Origin: Macrostomum hystrix
Lineage: Eukaryota; Platyhelminthes; Macrostomidae
Assembly: GCA_950097015.1 (NCBI GenBank)
Contig: CATNEN010000001.1
Location: forward strand, 1,414,001 to 1,478,000
Length of the DNA stretch: 64,000 nt
Reading direction: 5' to 3'
Made by a program: the position numbers and the translations under genes. Below, piece after piece: positions 37,193 through 49,167 of the stretch. Numbering within the stretch: the first letter of the stretch is position 1; each line of letters begins with the position of its first letter. Under the pieces are notes generated by a model, which was not told where the DNA came from, did no database searches, and saw only the letters and a list, made by a program, of their open reading frames with translations.

Positions 37193-38048
37193 GCCTGTCA
37201 ATCAATGTGAATATTTAGGTGACAAAAAATGTAAATTTTGCATTAATTCTACAAAGGAAATAAGGTGTGAAGCGCTTTAGACAATAGCCGAGACATTGAG
37301 AGCAACATTTTGGAAAATTACTTTTCCTCTTTGCAAGTTCAAAGTCGCTACCCTATTTTGCATACTAACGTACTTATAAATAAATCACATACCCAATTAT
37401 AAGTGTTATACTTGTACTTCAAATGCCATCAAAATCCAATATTTTCATTCCTAATCCTAAAATCCTAATTGCTAATCAATCTCAAATCTAATTCTTAATT
37501 CTTATCAAGCCTCAAAGTTAGGATGTTTCGACAGTAAATTTAAAATTAATTTTCAGTCAGTACTACTATAAATAGGTAACTCAAGATCCTCCTTAAATCA
37601 CATAAAAACGAACAATAGAAGGCTACATTCTGCATATTATTATCCCAATCATATTCACTAGCTTGGTGTACTTATTCACTTTTTTAAAAGGAAAAAATAT
37701 AAGCTTTTAATAGAACTAATGAAACTGTGGAATGCAGCGACAGTAAACTATTGATATCACAAAAAGTACTTAGAGTCCGTCGAAAAAAAACATTTTCATT
37801 AAAGCTAAGCGATCAAATAACAATTTGATTGCTTAAGACGCGCTGTTTTTCATGGTTTGAACATTTTCGGCATGAATTTTTCGGAGAAGGATCATTTCTA
37901 GCAAGCCAATTAAATGCTTGCTTAAATTAGATTTGCTATATGTGATTTGTTCTGTGAGATGGGTAGTGAGAATTTTTATAAAGCAAATAGTTTAAAGAAT
38001 ATTCCAAAGCAATTAACGTTTCACGCGAAATTCTACAGTGAATAATAG
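37193..38048. other. AT-rich spacer
   Basis: No gene seen; short homopolymer runs only. Confidence 0.4.
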
Positions 38049-38530
38049 GCTTGCAGCGCTGTCCATTTCTAAATTCCTACCGCACGCAGCAGCCTAGCCA
38101 ACCTCACTCCCTGCCTAGCTTAATGGGTTTGCAGCGCTGTCCATTTCTCAATTCCTACCGCACGCAGCAGCCTAGCCAACCTCACTCCCTGCCTAGCTTA
38201 ATGGGTTTGCAGCGCTGTCCATTTCTCAATTCCTACCGCACGCAGCAGCCTAGCCAACCTCACTCCCTGCCTAGCTTAATGGGTTTGCGGCGCTGTCCAT
38301 TTCTCAATTCCTACCGCACGCAGCAGCCTAGCCAACCTCACTCCCTGCCTAGCTTAATGGGTTTGCAGCGCTGTCCATTTCTCAATTCCTACCGCACGCA
38401 GCAGCCTAGCCAACCTCACTCCCTGCCTAGCTTAATGGGTTTGCAGCGCTGTCCATTTCTCAATTCCTACCGCACGCAGCAGCCTAGCCAACCTCACTCC
38501 CTGCCTAGCTTAATGGGTTTGCAGCGCATG
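38049..38530. repeat. 78-bp tandem array, about six copies
   Basis: Near-identical 78-bp units, each starting TTGCAGCGCTGTCCATTTCT and ending CCTAGCTTAATGGG, followed by a diverged partial copy to about 38565. Units differ by single bases only. The plus strand is open for 170 codons as a 26-residue repeat with one ATG per unit. This is by far the longest unit in the window. It lies 250 bp beyond the 3' end of the HSD3B-like gene. Confidence 0.96.
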
Positions 38531-38814
38531 TCTATTTCTCATTTCCTATCCCGCGCAGCCTAGCCACCTCTTTAATTCGGTACAGTCTGTTTTGAACATT
38601 GCTGTAATTTTTCTAAAAGTTAATTTTTTGCATGCACTTACGACAAGCCCAACATGTAAATCAATTATCAGTTAAAGCAGAGAAATTGGTATTCACTAGT
38701 AGACAATATCGCATGCAAGATTAGTCAGTCAAAGCAAGGCTTTGGCAAGTTTATGCACAATCAACACAAGCATTACAGAGTCAAATCCTACATCCAAGTT
38801 ATACCAGTACTCAA

Positions 38815-41800
38815 TCAGATGTCCATCGAGGCATAATATGCCAGACTTCTGGAAAAACTTTCCTCGGGCGAATACTTAGGAGCGTACTTCAGCTTAGACC
38901 GAATCTTCCCGGCGTCGTAGTGACAGGTGGTGCAAGCCAGATAGAGCTCATTCTTAGTGAATGCTAGCGGCACCCGGCAGAGGGGTGAAACAATCATTGC
39001 CAGCAATTCCAGCAGCCACCAGAAGTAGAACACTAGCACCAGTGGCACCGTGACATTCAACAGGCGAGCTCCGTGAGCTCGAAGAAACGGTCTAACGAAG
39101 TGAAAGTTAGAGTTTAGAGGCGTGTCATCAGTGACAAGGTAGGCCTGGCCGCTGATCAGACGTCTCTGACTTGGGTCCAACAGGCAGCGCATAGCGCAGA
39201 CGTGAGCCCAGGCAACATTGCCAACGTAGACGCGTTGTATCTGTGCACTGGGACTGCCCAGATGCGGCATTAGGCCAAAGAATCGTTTCCCGGCTCGGAT
39301 GAAGGTGGGTATAAACTTTAAGTCGCCTTCGCCGTAGATGCCAACAGGTCGGATGACAAGAGTGCACAGCGGCGTGCTGTTGTTATTGTTACTGGTGTCG
39401 TCTGTGCAGTTGGCGGCTAGAACGGAACGCTCAGCCAGTCGTTTACTTGTGGCGTAGCCATTCAGTAGGTCGAAGCCGCCACTGTCATTACCCTCAGTGG
39501 CGTCGATGTCTGTCTCGGTAAAGCCTTCAACTGGTTTGTAGCAGCGACCCAGCTCTGAGGTGCTGGTGAAGATTAGGCTTGGAACGCGGCATTCGCGACA
39601 GGCGTCGATCACATTCTCTGTGCCTGACAAGGAGTAGGGGAGGGTGTTAAGGTCGGATGTGTCTGATTGGATAACTGAAGGAATGTTCAGTTAGTCTAAC
39701 CCTAGATTGTGACTAATTGGTTGACCAGCAAAATTTGCAGTTTTTCTAACCCTACTCCCAAAAAATAACAGCCACCCCACTCCAGTGGGCTGATAACCTG
39801 CTTCAGAGCGACACACCTTATATTGCGTCGCCTTATCTTTTCTTTAGGATCGGGGACTTTGAGAATCAAAGGTGTCAACTGTGTTAATTTTACTCTTTGG
39901 GTTTTTAAAACGTTTTATTTTTGTTTATCTCCCTTCCTTAGGCGTATTTTTAAGGAACACACGAAACTAATTTGGAACTGAATTCATTACTAAGCGTGAA
40001 CAAAAATTCCTTCGTTTTATTTTCAGTATTTCAGGATCGACAAGTGAATAATTTTGAAGTGTCATTAACATAATAGATTATCTCTCGCTTCGAGATAATA
40101 TAAAGTGAAGTGGCGGACTCTTGAAAAAAGCTAGTGCATTGGCTTTCGTTGGATTGTACGAAGCAGAGAGTAATAAACTGACATTACCCCAAACTGCTGA
40201 ACATAGGCGAGCTAATCGCACACGGCAACTAAACTGGTTATACGTAGAAATAGAGGGACCTATAAAGCAGCTGTCAAGCTTTCCACAGTCCCAATGGTGC
40301 GGGCTGGTCTTCTCTTTTAGTCGATGACTGAGAAGCACATATATAGACTGAAATATAGAAAGCATATTTAAAAGAATATTTGTATCATATCGATTCATTG
40401 AATATTACGCACTGTCTGTGCGTGAGTGCGGTTATGGACAGCACTTCAACAATGGCTATAGGGTTTTTTGGAGTGTGATCTGTTAGAATATCCCTTTAGA
40501 TCAGGAGTCGTCCAGCCAGATGTCACATCTCTCTCATGTCTCATCTCTCCCGTGTCTCATCGCTCCCGTATCTCATCTCTTCCGTATCTCATCTCTACCG
40601 TGTCTCATCTCTTCCGTGTGTCATCTTTCCCGTGTCTCATCTCTTCCGTATCTCATCTCTTCCGTATCTCATCTCTCCCGTGTCTCATCTTTCCCGTGTC
40701 TCATCTCTTCCGTATCTCATCTCTTCCGTATCTCATCTCTACCGTATCTCATCTCTCCCGTGTCTCATCTTTCCCGTGTCTCATCTCTCCCGAGTCTCAT
40801 TTCTCCCGTGTCTCATCTCTCCCGTATCTCATCTTTCCCGTGTCTCATCTTTCCCGTGTCTCATCTCTTCCGTATCTCATCTCTTCCGTATCTCATCTCT
40901 CCCGTATCTCATCTTTCCCGTATCTCATCTTTCCCGTGTCTCATCTCTCCCGTGTCTCATTGCTCCCGTGTCTCATCTTTCCCGTGTCTCATCTCTCCCG
41001 TGTCTCATCTCTCCCGTGTCTCATCTCTCCCGTGTCTCATCTTTCCCGTGTCTCATCTCTTCCGTATCTCATCTCTTCCGTATCTCATCTCTACCGTATC
41101 TCATCTCTCCCGTGTCTCATCTTTCCCGTGTCTCATCTCTACCGTATCTCATCTCTCCCGTGTCTCATCTTTCCCGTGTCTCATCTCTTCCGTATCTCAT
41201 CTCTCCCGTATCTCATCTCTCCCGTGTCTCATCTTTCCCGTGTCTCATCTCTTCCGTATCTCATCTCTCCCGTATCTCATCTCTCCCGTGTCTCATCTCT
41301 CCCGTGTCTCATCTTTCCCGTGTCTCCTCTCTTCCGTGTCTCATCTCTTCCGTATCTCATCTCTTCCGTATCTCATCTTTTCCGTATCTCATCTCTACCG
41401 TATCTCATCTCTCCCGTATCTCATCTCTACCGTATCTCATCTCTCCCGTGTCTCATCTCTCCCGTGTCTCATTGCTCCCGTGTCTCATCTTTCCCGTGTC
41501 TCATCTCTCCCGTGTCTCATCGCTCCCGTGTCTCATCTCTCCCGTGTCTCATCGCTCCCGTATCTCATCTCTTCCGTATCTCATCTCTACCGTATCTCAT
41601 CTCTCCCGTGTCTCATCTTTCCCGTGTCTCATCTCTACCGTATCTCATCTCTCCCGTGTCTCATCTTTCCCGTGTCTCATCTCTTCCGTATCTCATCTCT
41701 CCCGTATCTCATCTCTCCCGTGTCTCATCTCTCCCGTGTCTCATCTTTCCCGTGTCTCCTCTCTTCCGTGTCTCATCTCTTCCGTATCTCATCTCTTCCG

Positions 41801-44705
41801 TATCTCATCTTTTCCGTATCTCATCTCTACCGTATCTCATCTCTCCCGTGTCTCATCTCTCCCGTGTCTCATCGCTCCCGTGTCTCATCGCTCCCGTGTC
41901 TCATCTCTCCCGTGTCTCATCTCTCCCGTGTCTCATCGCTCCCGTGTCTCATCTCTCCCGTGTCTCATCGCTCCCGTGTCTCATCTCTCCCGTATCTCAT
42001 CTCTACCGTATCTCATCTCTCCCGTGTCTCATCTTTCCCGTGTCTCATCTCTTCCGTATCTCATCTCTTCCGTATCTCATCTCTTCCGTATCTCATCTCT
42101 ACCGTATCTCATCTCTCCCGTGTCTCATCGCTCCCGTGTCTCATCTCTTCCGTATCTCATCTCTTCCGTGTCTCATCTCTTCCGTATCTCATCTCAACCG
42201 TATCTCATCGCTCCCGTGTCTCATCTCTCCCGTGTCTCATCTCTCCCGTGTCTCATCGCTCCCGTGTCTCATCGCTCCCGTGTCTCATCTCTCCCGTGTC
42301 TCATCGATCCCGTGTCTCATCTCTCCCGTGTCTCATCGCTCCCGTGTCTCATCGATCCCGTGTCTCATCTCTCCCGTGTCTCATCGCTCCCGTGTCTCAT
42401 CTCTCCCGTGTCTCATCGCTCCCGTGTCTCAACTCTCCCGTGTCTCATTTCTCCCGTGTCTCATCTCTCCCGTGTCTCATCTTTCCCGTGTCTCATCTCT
42501 TCCGTATCTCATCTCTCCCGTATCTCATCTCTCCCGTGTCTCATCTCTCCCGTGTCTCATCTTTCCCGTGTCTCCTCTCTTCCGTGTCTCATCTCTTCCG
42601 TATCTCATCTCTTCCGTATCTCATCTTTTCCGTATCTCATCTCTACCGTATCTCATCTCTCCCGTGTCTCATCTCTCCCGTGTCTCATCGCTCCCGTGTC
42701 TCATCGCTCCCGTGTCTCATCTCTCCCGTGTCTCATCGCTCCCGTGTCTCATCTCTCCCGTGTCTCATCGCTCCCGTGTCTCATCGCTCCCGTGTCTCAT
42801 CTCTCCCGTATCTCATCTCTACCGTATCTCATCTCTCCCGTGTCTCATCTTTCCCGTGTCTCATCTCTTCCGTATCTCATCTCTTCCGTATCTCATCTCT
42901 TCCGTATCTCATCTCTACCGTATCTCATCTCTCCCGTGTCTCATCTTTCCCGTGTCTCATCTCTTCCGTATCTCATCTCTTCCGTGTCTCATCTCTTCCG
43001 TATCTCATCTCAACCGTATCTCATCGCTCCCGTGTCTCATCTCTCCCGTGTCTCATCTCTCCCGTGTCTCATCGCTCCCGTGTCTCATCGCTCCCGTGTC
43101 TCATCTCTCCCGTGTCTCATCGATCCCGTGTCTCATCGATCCCGTGTCTCATCTCTCCCGTGTCTCATCTCTCCCGTGTCTCATCGCTCCCGTGTCTCAT
43201 CTGAGGTGTCTCATTTCTCCCGTGTCTCATCTCTCCCGTGTCTCATCGCTCCCGTGTCTCATCTCTCCCGTGTCTCATCGCTCCCGTGTCTCATCTCTCC
43301 CGTGTCTCATCTCTTCCGTATCTCATCTCTTCCGTATCTCATCTCTTCCGTATCTCATCTCTACCGTATCTCATCTCTCCCGTGTCTCATCTTTCCCGTG
43401 TCTCATCTCTTCCGTATCTCATCTCTTCCGTATCTCATCTCTTCCGTATCTCATCTCAACCGTATCTCATCTCTCCCGTGTCTCATCGCTCCCGTGTCTC
43501 ATCTCTCCCGTGTCTCATCTCTCCCGTGTCTCATCGCTCCCGTGTCTCATCGCTCCCGTGTCTCATCGCTCCCGTGTCTCATCTCTCCCGTGTCTCATCT
43601 CTCCCGTGTCTCATCGCTCCCGTGTCTCATCTCTCCCGTGTCTCATCTCTCCCGTGTCTCATCGCTCCCGTGTCTCATCTCTCCCGTGTCTCATCGCTCC
43701 CGTGTCTCATCTCTCCCGTGTCTCATCGCTCCCGTGTCTCATCTCTCCCGTGTCTCATCTCTCCCGTGTCTCATCGCTCCCGTGTCTTATTGCTCCCGTG
43801 TCTCATTACGTAGGCCTGTTAAACAACAAAGAATGCTGTTAGGCAGTGTTGAAAGCATATTCAACTCACCCAGAATGTTCACATCGTTCATCTTGACCAC
43901 ATCCGGGTAGAGGCCCAGTTCAATGAGGGCCGCGGTGTGAATGACGCAATCAACATTTCGAAAGGCTCGCAACAGCTGTTCCTTGTCTGTGATATCGGCC
44001 TCCACAAATCTTAGGATGGCGTTGTCTTTAAAGAGTAGATTTCCGGTTTGGGAGAAAATGATTGTACTCATCAAATGAGAGTACCTTAAAGTTAAAGTAG
44101 CCAGTAAAATATGAGTATTAGTTGCACTGAAAAGTGTATCCTTTTCGAGAGAAATACGTTAGACAGCAGTGAAAGAGAGAGCAATAAACCTGTTAGACAG
44201 CAGGTCTAACGTGTTAGACAGTCGAGAGGAACCTGTTAGACAGCAGGGTCTAACCTGTTAGACAGCAGGGTCTAACCTGTTAGACAGCAAGGTCTGACCT
44301 GTTAGACAGCAAGGTCTGACCTGTTAGACAAAGGTGTCTAACCTGTTAGACAACAGGTCTAACCTGTTAGACAGTCGAGAGAAACCTGTTAGACAGCAGG
44401 GTCTAACCTGTTAGACAGCAAGGTCTGACCTGTTAGACAGCAGGTCTAACGTGTTAAACAGTCGAGAGTAACCTGTTAGACAGCAGGGTCTAACCTGTTA
44501 GACTTAGACTTAGCTCACCATTCGGATCTAGACAGAATCCTTCGGGCAGGGGACGGATGTCCAGTGCCACAATGACCGCCACTTCTGGACAGGCAGCCAG
44601 CTGGTTAATCAGCTTCTTTCCTAGAAATCCGCTACCGCCAGTTACTAGAACTGTGACGCGCCTAGTCGCGCTGACTTCGCCGACAAGCCTGGCGACGCTG
44701 CTCAT
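38815..44705 (-). CDS. HSD3B: 3-beta-hydroxysteroid dehydrogenase/isomerase family
   Basis: NAD-dependent short-chain dehydrogenase of the 3-beta-HSD family, which oxidises the 3-beta-hydroxyl of steroids or sterol intermediates, usually at ER or mitochondrial membranes. Exons on the minus strand: 44519-44705, 43870-44025, 38815-39623, giving 383 aa against about 370 for vertebrate HSD3B. The Rossmann motif TGGSGFLGKK is at residues 22-31. VEADITDKEQL and VIHTAALIELG match the family. The active-site Ser stretch is FTSTSELG (133-140), and the YxxxK motif is YATSK at 171-175. RPVGIYGEGD and VYVGNVAWAH are family hallmarks. A hydrophobic segment (LVLVFYFWWLLELLAMIV) matches the membrane segment. 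NSDHL-type sterol decarboxylating enzymes or SDR42E proteins are close alternatives, so the substrate is not settled. Introns 1 and 2 hold minisatellites; intron 2 is 4.2 kb. Confidence 0.88.
39624..40521 (-). other. Unique part of HSD3B intron 2
   Basis: The acceptor side of the intron, with the acceptor CTTGTCAG at 39624-39631 on the minus strand. No coding feature is seen. Confidence 0.6.
40522..43806. repeat. 16-bp array (TCTCATCTCTCCCGTG), 3.3 kb, in HSD3B intron 2
   Basis: About 205 copies of TCTCATCTCTCCCGTG with CGCTCCCGTG, TTTCCCGTG, CTTCCGTA and CTACCGTA variants. Larger blocks recur, for example about 41440-41900 against 42640-42850, indicating higher-order duplication. It ends about 64 bp from the exon 2 donor at 43869. 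It is open in all three forward frames for up to 1,124 codons, which is an artefact of the stop-free unit. Confidence 0.97.
44169..44510. repeat. Hairpin-forming array (GTTAGACAGCAGGTCTAAC) in HSD3B intron 1
   Basis: About 13 irregular units of CTGTTAGACAGCAGGTCTAAC type (21 bp with variants). Each has the inverted repeat GTTAGAC/GTCTAAC around a short loop. It ends eight bases from the exon 1 donor. It shares the core CTGTTAGACA with the array at 49527-50500. Confidence 0.88.
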
Positions 44706-45257
44706 TGCGTAGGAGTTGTCGCCGCTTAAGTCTAGGCCACACGACTGTTTGGATGTAATTTTATTTCTTAGAACTAAATTGCTGCTCGATTTAACTTGAA
44801 GCTTAAAAACGGCTAGAAACTAAAACGCCATATATGGGGATTGGGGTGTGGGGTGGTTGGTACGGCACATTGGGAAACAATAGTCTATCAAGATCGCCAG
44901 CTTACAGAGGGAGAAAAAGAGAGAGAGAGAGAATAATCCAGTCAACCCACCCCAGCTCCGCCTAAGCGACATCGAAGCCTGTTTTGCCTGCTAAACATGC
45001 TCTCACTACTGTTAGCCTAATAGCTGAAATCGAATTCCTTATTGTTATGTGGGAGGCTTTCAATTTGAGCGGACGCACACAATCGATTAGCATTCTAGTC
45101 CGGGTTCTCACTCTATCTATCTCTCTCTCTTTGGGCTATGTCGGGTTGTATGGCAGAAAGTAGATGCCGGCTAGCTGTTTTGTTGTTAAGAAAACAAATT
45201 AATAATTGAATCTCCAAGCATCGGAATGCTTTGGATATTAGCTAGTTCAATAAGTGA
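44706..45257. other. Upstream region of the HSD3B-like gene
   Basis: Unique sequence with a (GA)n run near 44913-44931 and a CTATCTATCTCTCTCTCT run near 45111. It should hold the promoter of the minus-strand gene. No TATA box was assigned. Confidence 0.35.
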
Positions 45258-45364
45258 GAGTAGGGGAGAGTGGGGGAGAGTGGGGAAGAGTGGGGGAGAG
45301 TGGGGGAGAGTGGGGGAGAGTGGGGGAGAGTGGGGGAGAGTGGGGGAGAGTGAGGGAGAGTGGG
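45258..45364. repeat. 10-bp array (GAGTGGGGGA)
   Basis: About 11 copies of GAGTGGGGGA. Five-G runs every ten bases could fold as a G-quadruplex on the plus strand. Confidence 0.92.
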
Positions 45365-45366
45365 TT

Positions 45367-46690
45367 AATGTGAATGAATGATGTCAGTGAATGATGTCAG
45401 TGAATGATGTCAGTGAATGATGTCAGTGAATGATGTCAGTGAATGATGTCAGTGAATGATGTCAGTGAATGATGTCAGTGAATGATGTCAGTGAATGATG
45501 TCAGTGAATGATGTCAGTGAATGATGTCAGTGAATGATGTCAGTGAATGATGTCAGTGATTGATGTCAGTGATTGCTGTCAGTGAATGATGCCAGTGATT
45601 GATGTCAGTGATTGATGTCAGTGATTGATGTCAGTGATTGATGTCAGTGATTGATGTCAGTGAATGATGTCAGTGATTGATGTCAGTGATTGCTGTCAGT
45701 GAATGATGCCAGTGATTGATGTCAGTGATTGATGTCAGTGATTGATGTCAGTGATTGATGTCAGTGATTGATGTCAGTGAATGATGCCAGTGAATGATGT
45801 CAGTGATTGATGTCAGTGATTGATGTCAGTGATTGATGTCAGTGAATGATGTCAGTGATTGATGTCAGTGATTGATGTCAGTGATTGATGTCAGTGAATG
45901 ATGTCAGTGAATGATGTCAGTGAACGATGTCAGTGATTGATGTCAGTGATTGATGTCAGTGAATGGTGTCAGTGATTGATGTCAGTGATTGCTGTCAGTG
46001 AATGATGTCAGTGATTGATGTCAGTGATTGATGTCAGTGAATGGTGTCAGTGATTGATGTCAGTGAATGGTGTCAGTGATTGATGTCAGTGATTGATGTC
46101 AGTGATTGATGTCAGTGAATGGTGTCAGTGATTGATGTCAGTGATTGATGTCAGTGATTGATGTCAGTGAATGATGTCAGTGATTGATGTCAGTGATTGC
46201 TGTCAGTGAATGATGCCAGTGATTGATGTCAGTGATTGATGTCAGTGATTGATGTCAGTGATTGATGTCAGTGATTGATGTCAGTGATTGATGTCAGTGA
46301 TTGATGTCAGTGATTGATGTCAGTGAATGGTGTCAGTGATTGATGTCAGTGATTGATGTCAGTGAATGATGTCAGTGATTGATGTCAGTGATTGATGTCA
46401 GTGAATGGTGTCAGTGATTGATGTCAGTGATTGATGTCAGTGAATGGTGTCAGTGATTGATGTCAGTGATTGCTGTCAGTGAATGATGTCAGTGATTGAT
46501 GTCAGTGATTGATGTCAGTGAATGATGTCAGTGATTGATGTCAGTGATTGATGTCAGTGATTGATGTCAGTGAATGGTGTCAGTGATTGATGTCAGTGAT
46601 TGATGTCAGTGATTGATGTCAGTGAATGGTGTCAGTGATTGATGTCAGTGATTGCTGTCAGTGAATGATGCCAGTGATTGATGTCAGTGT
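45367..46690. repeat. 13-bp array (TGATGTCAGTGAT) upstream of HSD3B
   Basis: About 101 copies of TGATGTCAGTGAT, with TGATGTCAGTGAA in the first 15 and mixed variants (GGTGTC, GCTGTC, GATGCC) later. It begins about 660 bp upstream of the HSD3B-like start codon. Most units contain TGATGTCA, one mismatch from the CREB/ATF site TGACGTCA. Confidence 0.97.
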
Positions 46691-47277
46691 TTCCCAACTT
46701 TGTAAGGCAATTTCTCTCGGTGAACAAGTGTTACAGCTATCGAACCATCGACCTTGCATTTGGTAAAAAGTCAGTGCAGTCATCCATAGCGAGATATTGC
46801 ATTTCATGACCATAACTCACATTTAATCGAACAGATCTGTGCAACACAGTGCAGGCCGTGGTGCTAACAGCCTCCACCACATGTCCTTTGCACGAATTCT
46901 CATGGCATAAATTGATTAGCAATGAGGCTAGCTTGCTAGGATACAGACAAATATTAATGGGATTTTCTTTATTTAACTCGTATATGAACCAGCTGATTTT
47001 TGTTAATACGAGTATAAGTTTTAGGTCACAAGGATATTCAGAGTGCGAAATGTTTCGTTGTCATACGTCATTGTTCTAGTGCACCAATTTGAGCACTAGA
47101 TTTTGTATGTTATTGCTTGTATTTGCGAGAAAAAACTACCTTTTATCTATTGGCCTATAGCACAGTCTGTTCAGAATAAAATAACTTTGTGTTTCAAGTG
47201 TGCACTCGTACTTTTACCTACAGTGTAAACCAAGAAGTACAAGGCCTCTGTCTTCTCTCCCTCCGAAAATCAATTAA
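46691..47277. other. Unique spacer
   Basis: No gene supported; a 61-codon and a 76-codon open frame overlap on opposite strands with no recognisable content. Confidence 0.35.
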
Positions 47278-48010
47278 TCTACCACCACTCTCCCCCACTC
47301 TTCCACTCTCCTCCATTCTCCTTTCACTCTCCCCCCACTCTACCCCACTCTACCTCACTCTCCTCCACTCTCCTTCATTCTCCTTCACACTCCCTTCACT
47401 CTCCCTTAACTCTACTCCACTCTCCCTTCACTCTCCCTTAACTCTACTCCACTCTCCTCCAATCTCCCTTAACTCTACTCCACTCTCCCTTCACTCTCCC
47501 TTAACTGTACTCCACTCTCCCTTCACTCTCCCTTTACTCCACTCTCCTCCACTCTCCCTTAACTCTACTCTACTCTCCTCCACTCTCCCTTAACTCTACT
47601 CCACTCTCCTCCACTCTCCCTTAACTCTACTCCACTCTCCTCCACTCTCCCTTAACTCTACTCCACTCTCCTCCACTCTCCCTTAACTCTACTCCACTCT
47701 CCCCCACTCTCCCTTAACTCTACTCCACTCTCCTCCACTCTCCCTTTACTCTACTCCACACTCCTCCACTCTCCTTCAACTCTACCACACTCTACCCCAC
47801 TCTCCCCCAACTCTCTCCTTCCACTCTCCCCCCTCTACCCCACTCTACCCCACTCTCCTCCATTCTCCTCCACTCTCCCTTCACTCTACTCCACTCTCCT
47901 CCACTCTACCCCATTCTCCTCCACTCTCCTCCACTCTCCTCCACTCTCCTTCCCTCTCCTTCACTCTACTCCACTCTGCTCCCACTCTATCCCACTCTCC
48001 ACCATCTCTA
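47278..48010. repeat. Pyrimidine-rich array (CTCCACTCTCCCTTAACTCT)
   Basis: Irregular units built from CCACTCTC pieces; the middle (47400-47760) has a regular higher unit with core CTCCACTCTCCCTTAACTCT of about 31 bp. The plus strand is almost free of G. Confidence 0.92.
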
Positions 48011-49167
48011 TCTCCTTTCTCCACCAAATGTATCTAGCACTCCGTCCACGCCAATCTCCCTCTCCATCTCATCGGATTGCATTTTACTCTTTCAATGAAA
48101 TGAAGTCTCTAAAATAAACTTTTCGAGGTATTCAGTATAATTTGATAAAATTGCCAATTTAGCCCTGCAATTCGGCCTTCCAATGCAAATACAGGCCATA
48201 TTTAGTTAAGTTAGTTAAGTTAACCAATTAAAAAAATTGGTTAATTCTTAGATCACACAGCAATGTTATTTTATTTTTCCCTGCCTCGCAGTCAGATTTA
48301 TCGAGATTTTGTCAATAAAAAACTTCTTTTTTAGCCGCTCTAAACCATCTACTTATTAGTGTGAGTAGTGAAGAAAACATTTTAGCACATTTTGTTACTA
48401 AGAAATTTGATAATTTTTTATAAAAATAACCACTTTTTCTTATCTAAAGTAAGCAAAAAGTAACGTAATATTACAAGTAGCGGATTAGTGAAAGAAATTT
48501 AACGAATTAGAAAGTTTTCGAAAAAACTATAGAATATACCAAATCTTAAAAGGTCGAGAGTGGAGAGAGGTTGTAGCCTAGTGGTTAGGGCATCGGACTA
48601 ACCACTAACCACTAAGCTGGGATAACTGAAGGTGGGTGTGGCGTCCCCCCAGTCCATGGACTGAACAGCTCTACGCAGTCTTCAGATGCGCCGCGCAATA
48701 GCTGCGGCTGTGCTGTCGGCTGCACATCTGGCCCGATTGGGACAGGTGTAATCAATTATTATTAAATTATGAAATTAATTATTAAAAGTAGCACAATTTA
48801 AACAGGCAATGCTTTCTACTCAACCCTGCTAGCTACCCGCTGAGTAGCCGCCTTAGTTAGACAAAAATTCACACCAGTCAAGCCGGGGTTAAGAAATGAT
48901 ATCTTTATTCTATCTGCAGTCTACATCTAATGAGACTCTCAAACCCCGCTTGTTCTGTGTATGCTCAAGATAAAGGCTAAATTGTCCCTTAAACAGCCTT
49001 ACTAAGCTAAGCCGACAAAAGCTTTGACCTAGCGTACCATACATTGTTATTGGGCCACAGTTAGAAGGCACCTTTCACAATATTTAAGAAGCTACTCTAG
49101 TGAGACTCCTAGACTAATTTTTGTCTGCTTTTTGTGATTCTATCTCGCTATCGAATGTAAGGCCCCA
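48011..49167. other. Intergenic spacer before the galactosyltransferase
   Basis: AT-rich sequence with a SINE-like element at about 48562-48790 (listed separately). The rest shows no gene; the promoter side of the gene at 49168 lies here. Confidence 0.4.
48562..48790 (+). mobile_element. tRNA-derived SINE, diverged, with AT-rich tail
   Basis: The head GTTGTAGCCTAGTGGTTAGG matches a Pol III A box (TRGCNNARYNGG) exactly at TAGCCTAGTGG. The middle carries a small duplication (CCACTAACCACTAA). A GC-rich body follows, ending near GGGACAGGTGTAATC, then an ATTATT-rich tail. The B box is not preserved. This head-body-tail layout is typical of a SINE. Its limits are approximate. Confidence 0.55.

Noticed and set aside
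35007-37205. Pro/Ser/Leu and Gly/Arg/Glu repeat ORFs
   Set aside because: Satellite by-products with 14- and 20-bp periods; no start context, no unique sequence.
40468-43910. Three overlapping ORFs of up to 1,124 codons (Ser/Leu/Pro/Ile-rich)
   Set aside because: All forward frames are open because the 16-bp unit lacks stops; the region is the second intron of the minus-strand HSD3B-like gene.
44169-44510. CRISPR-like palindromic repeats
   Set aside because: Units are directly adjacent without unique spacers, in a eukaryotic intron.
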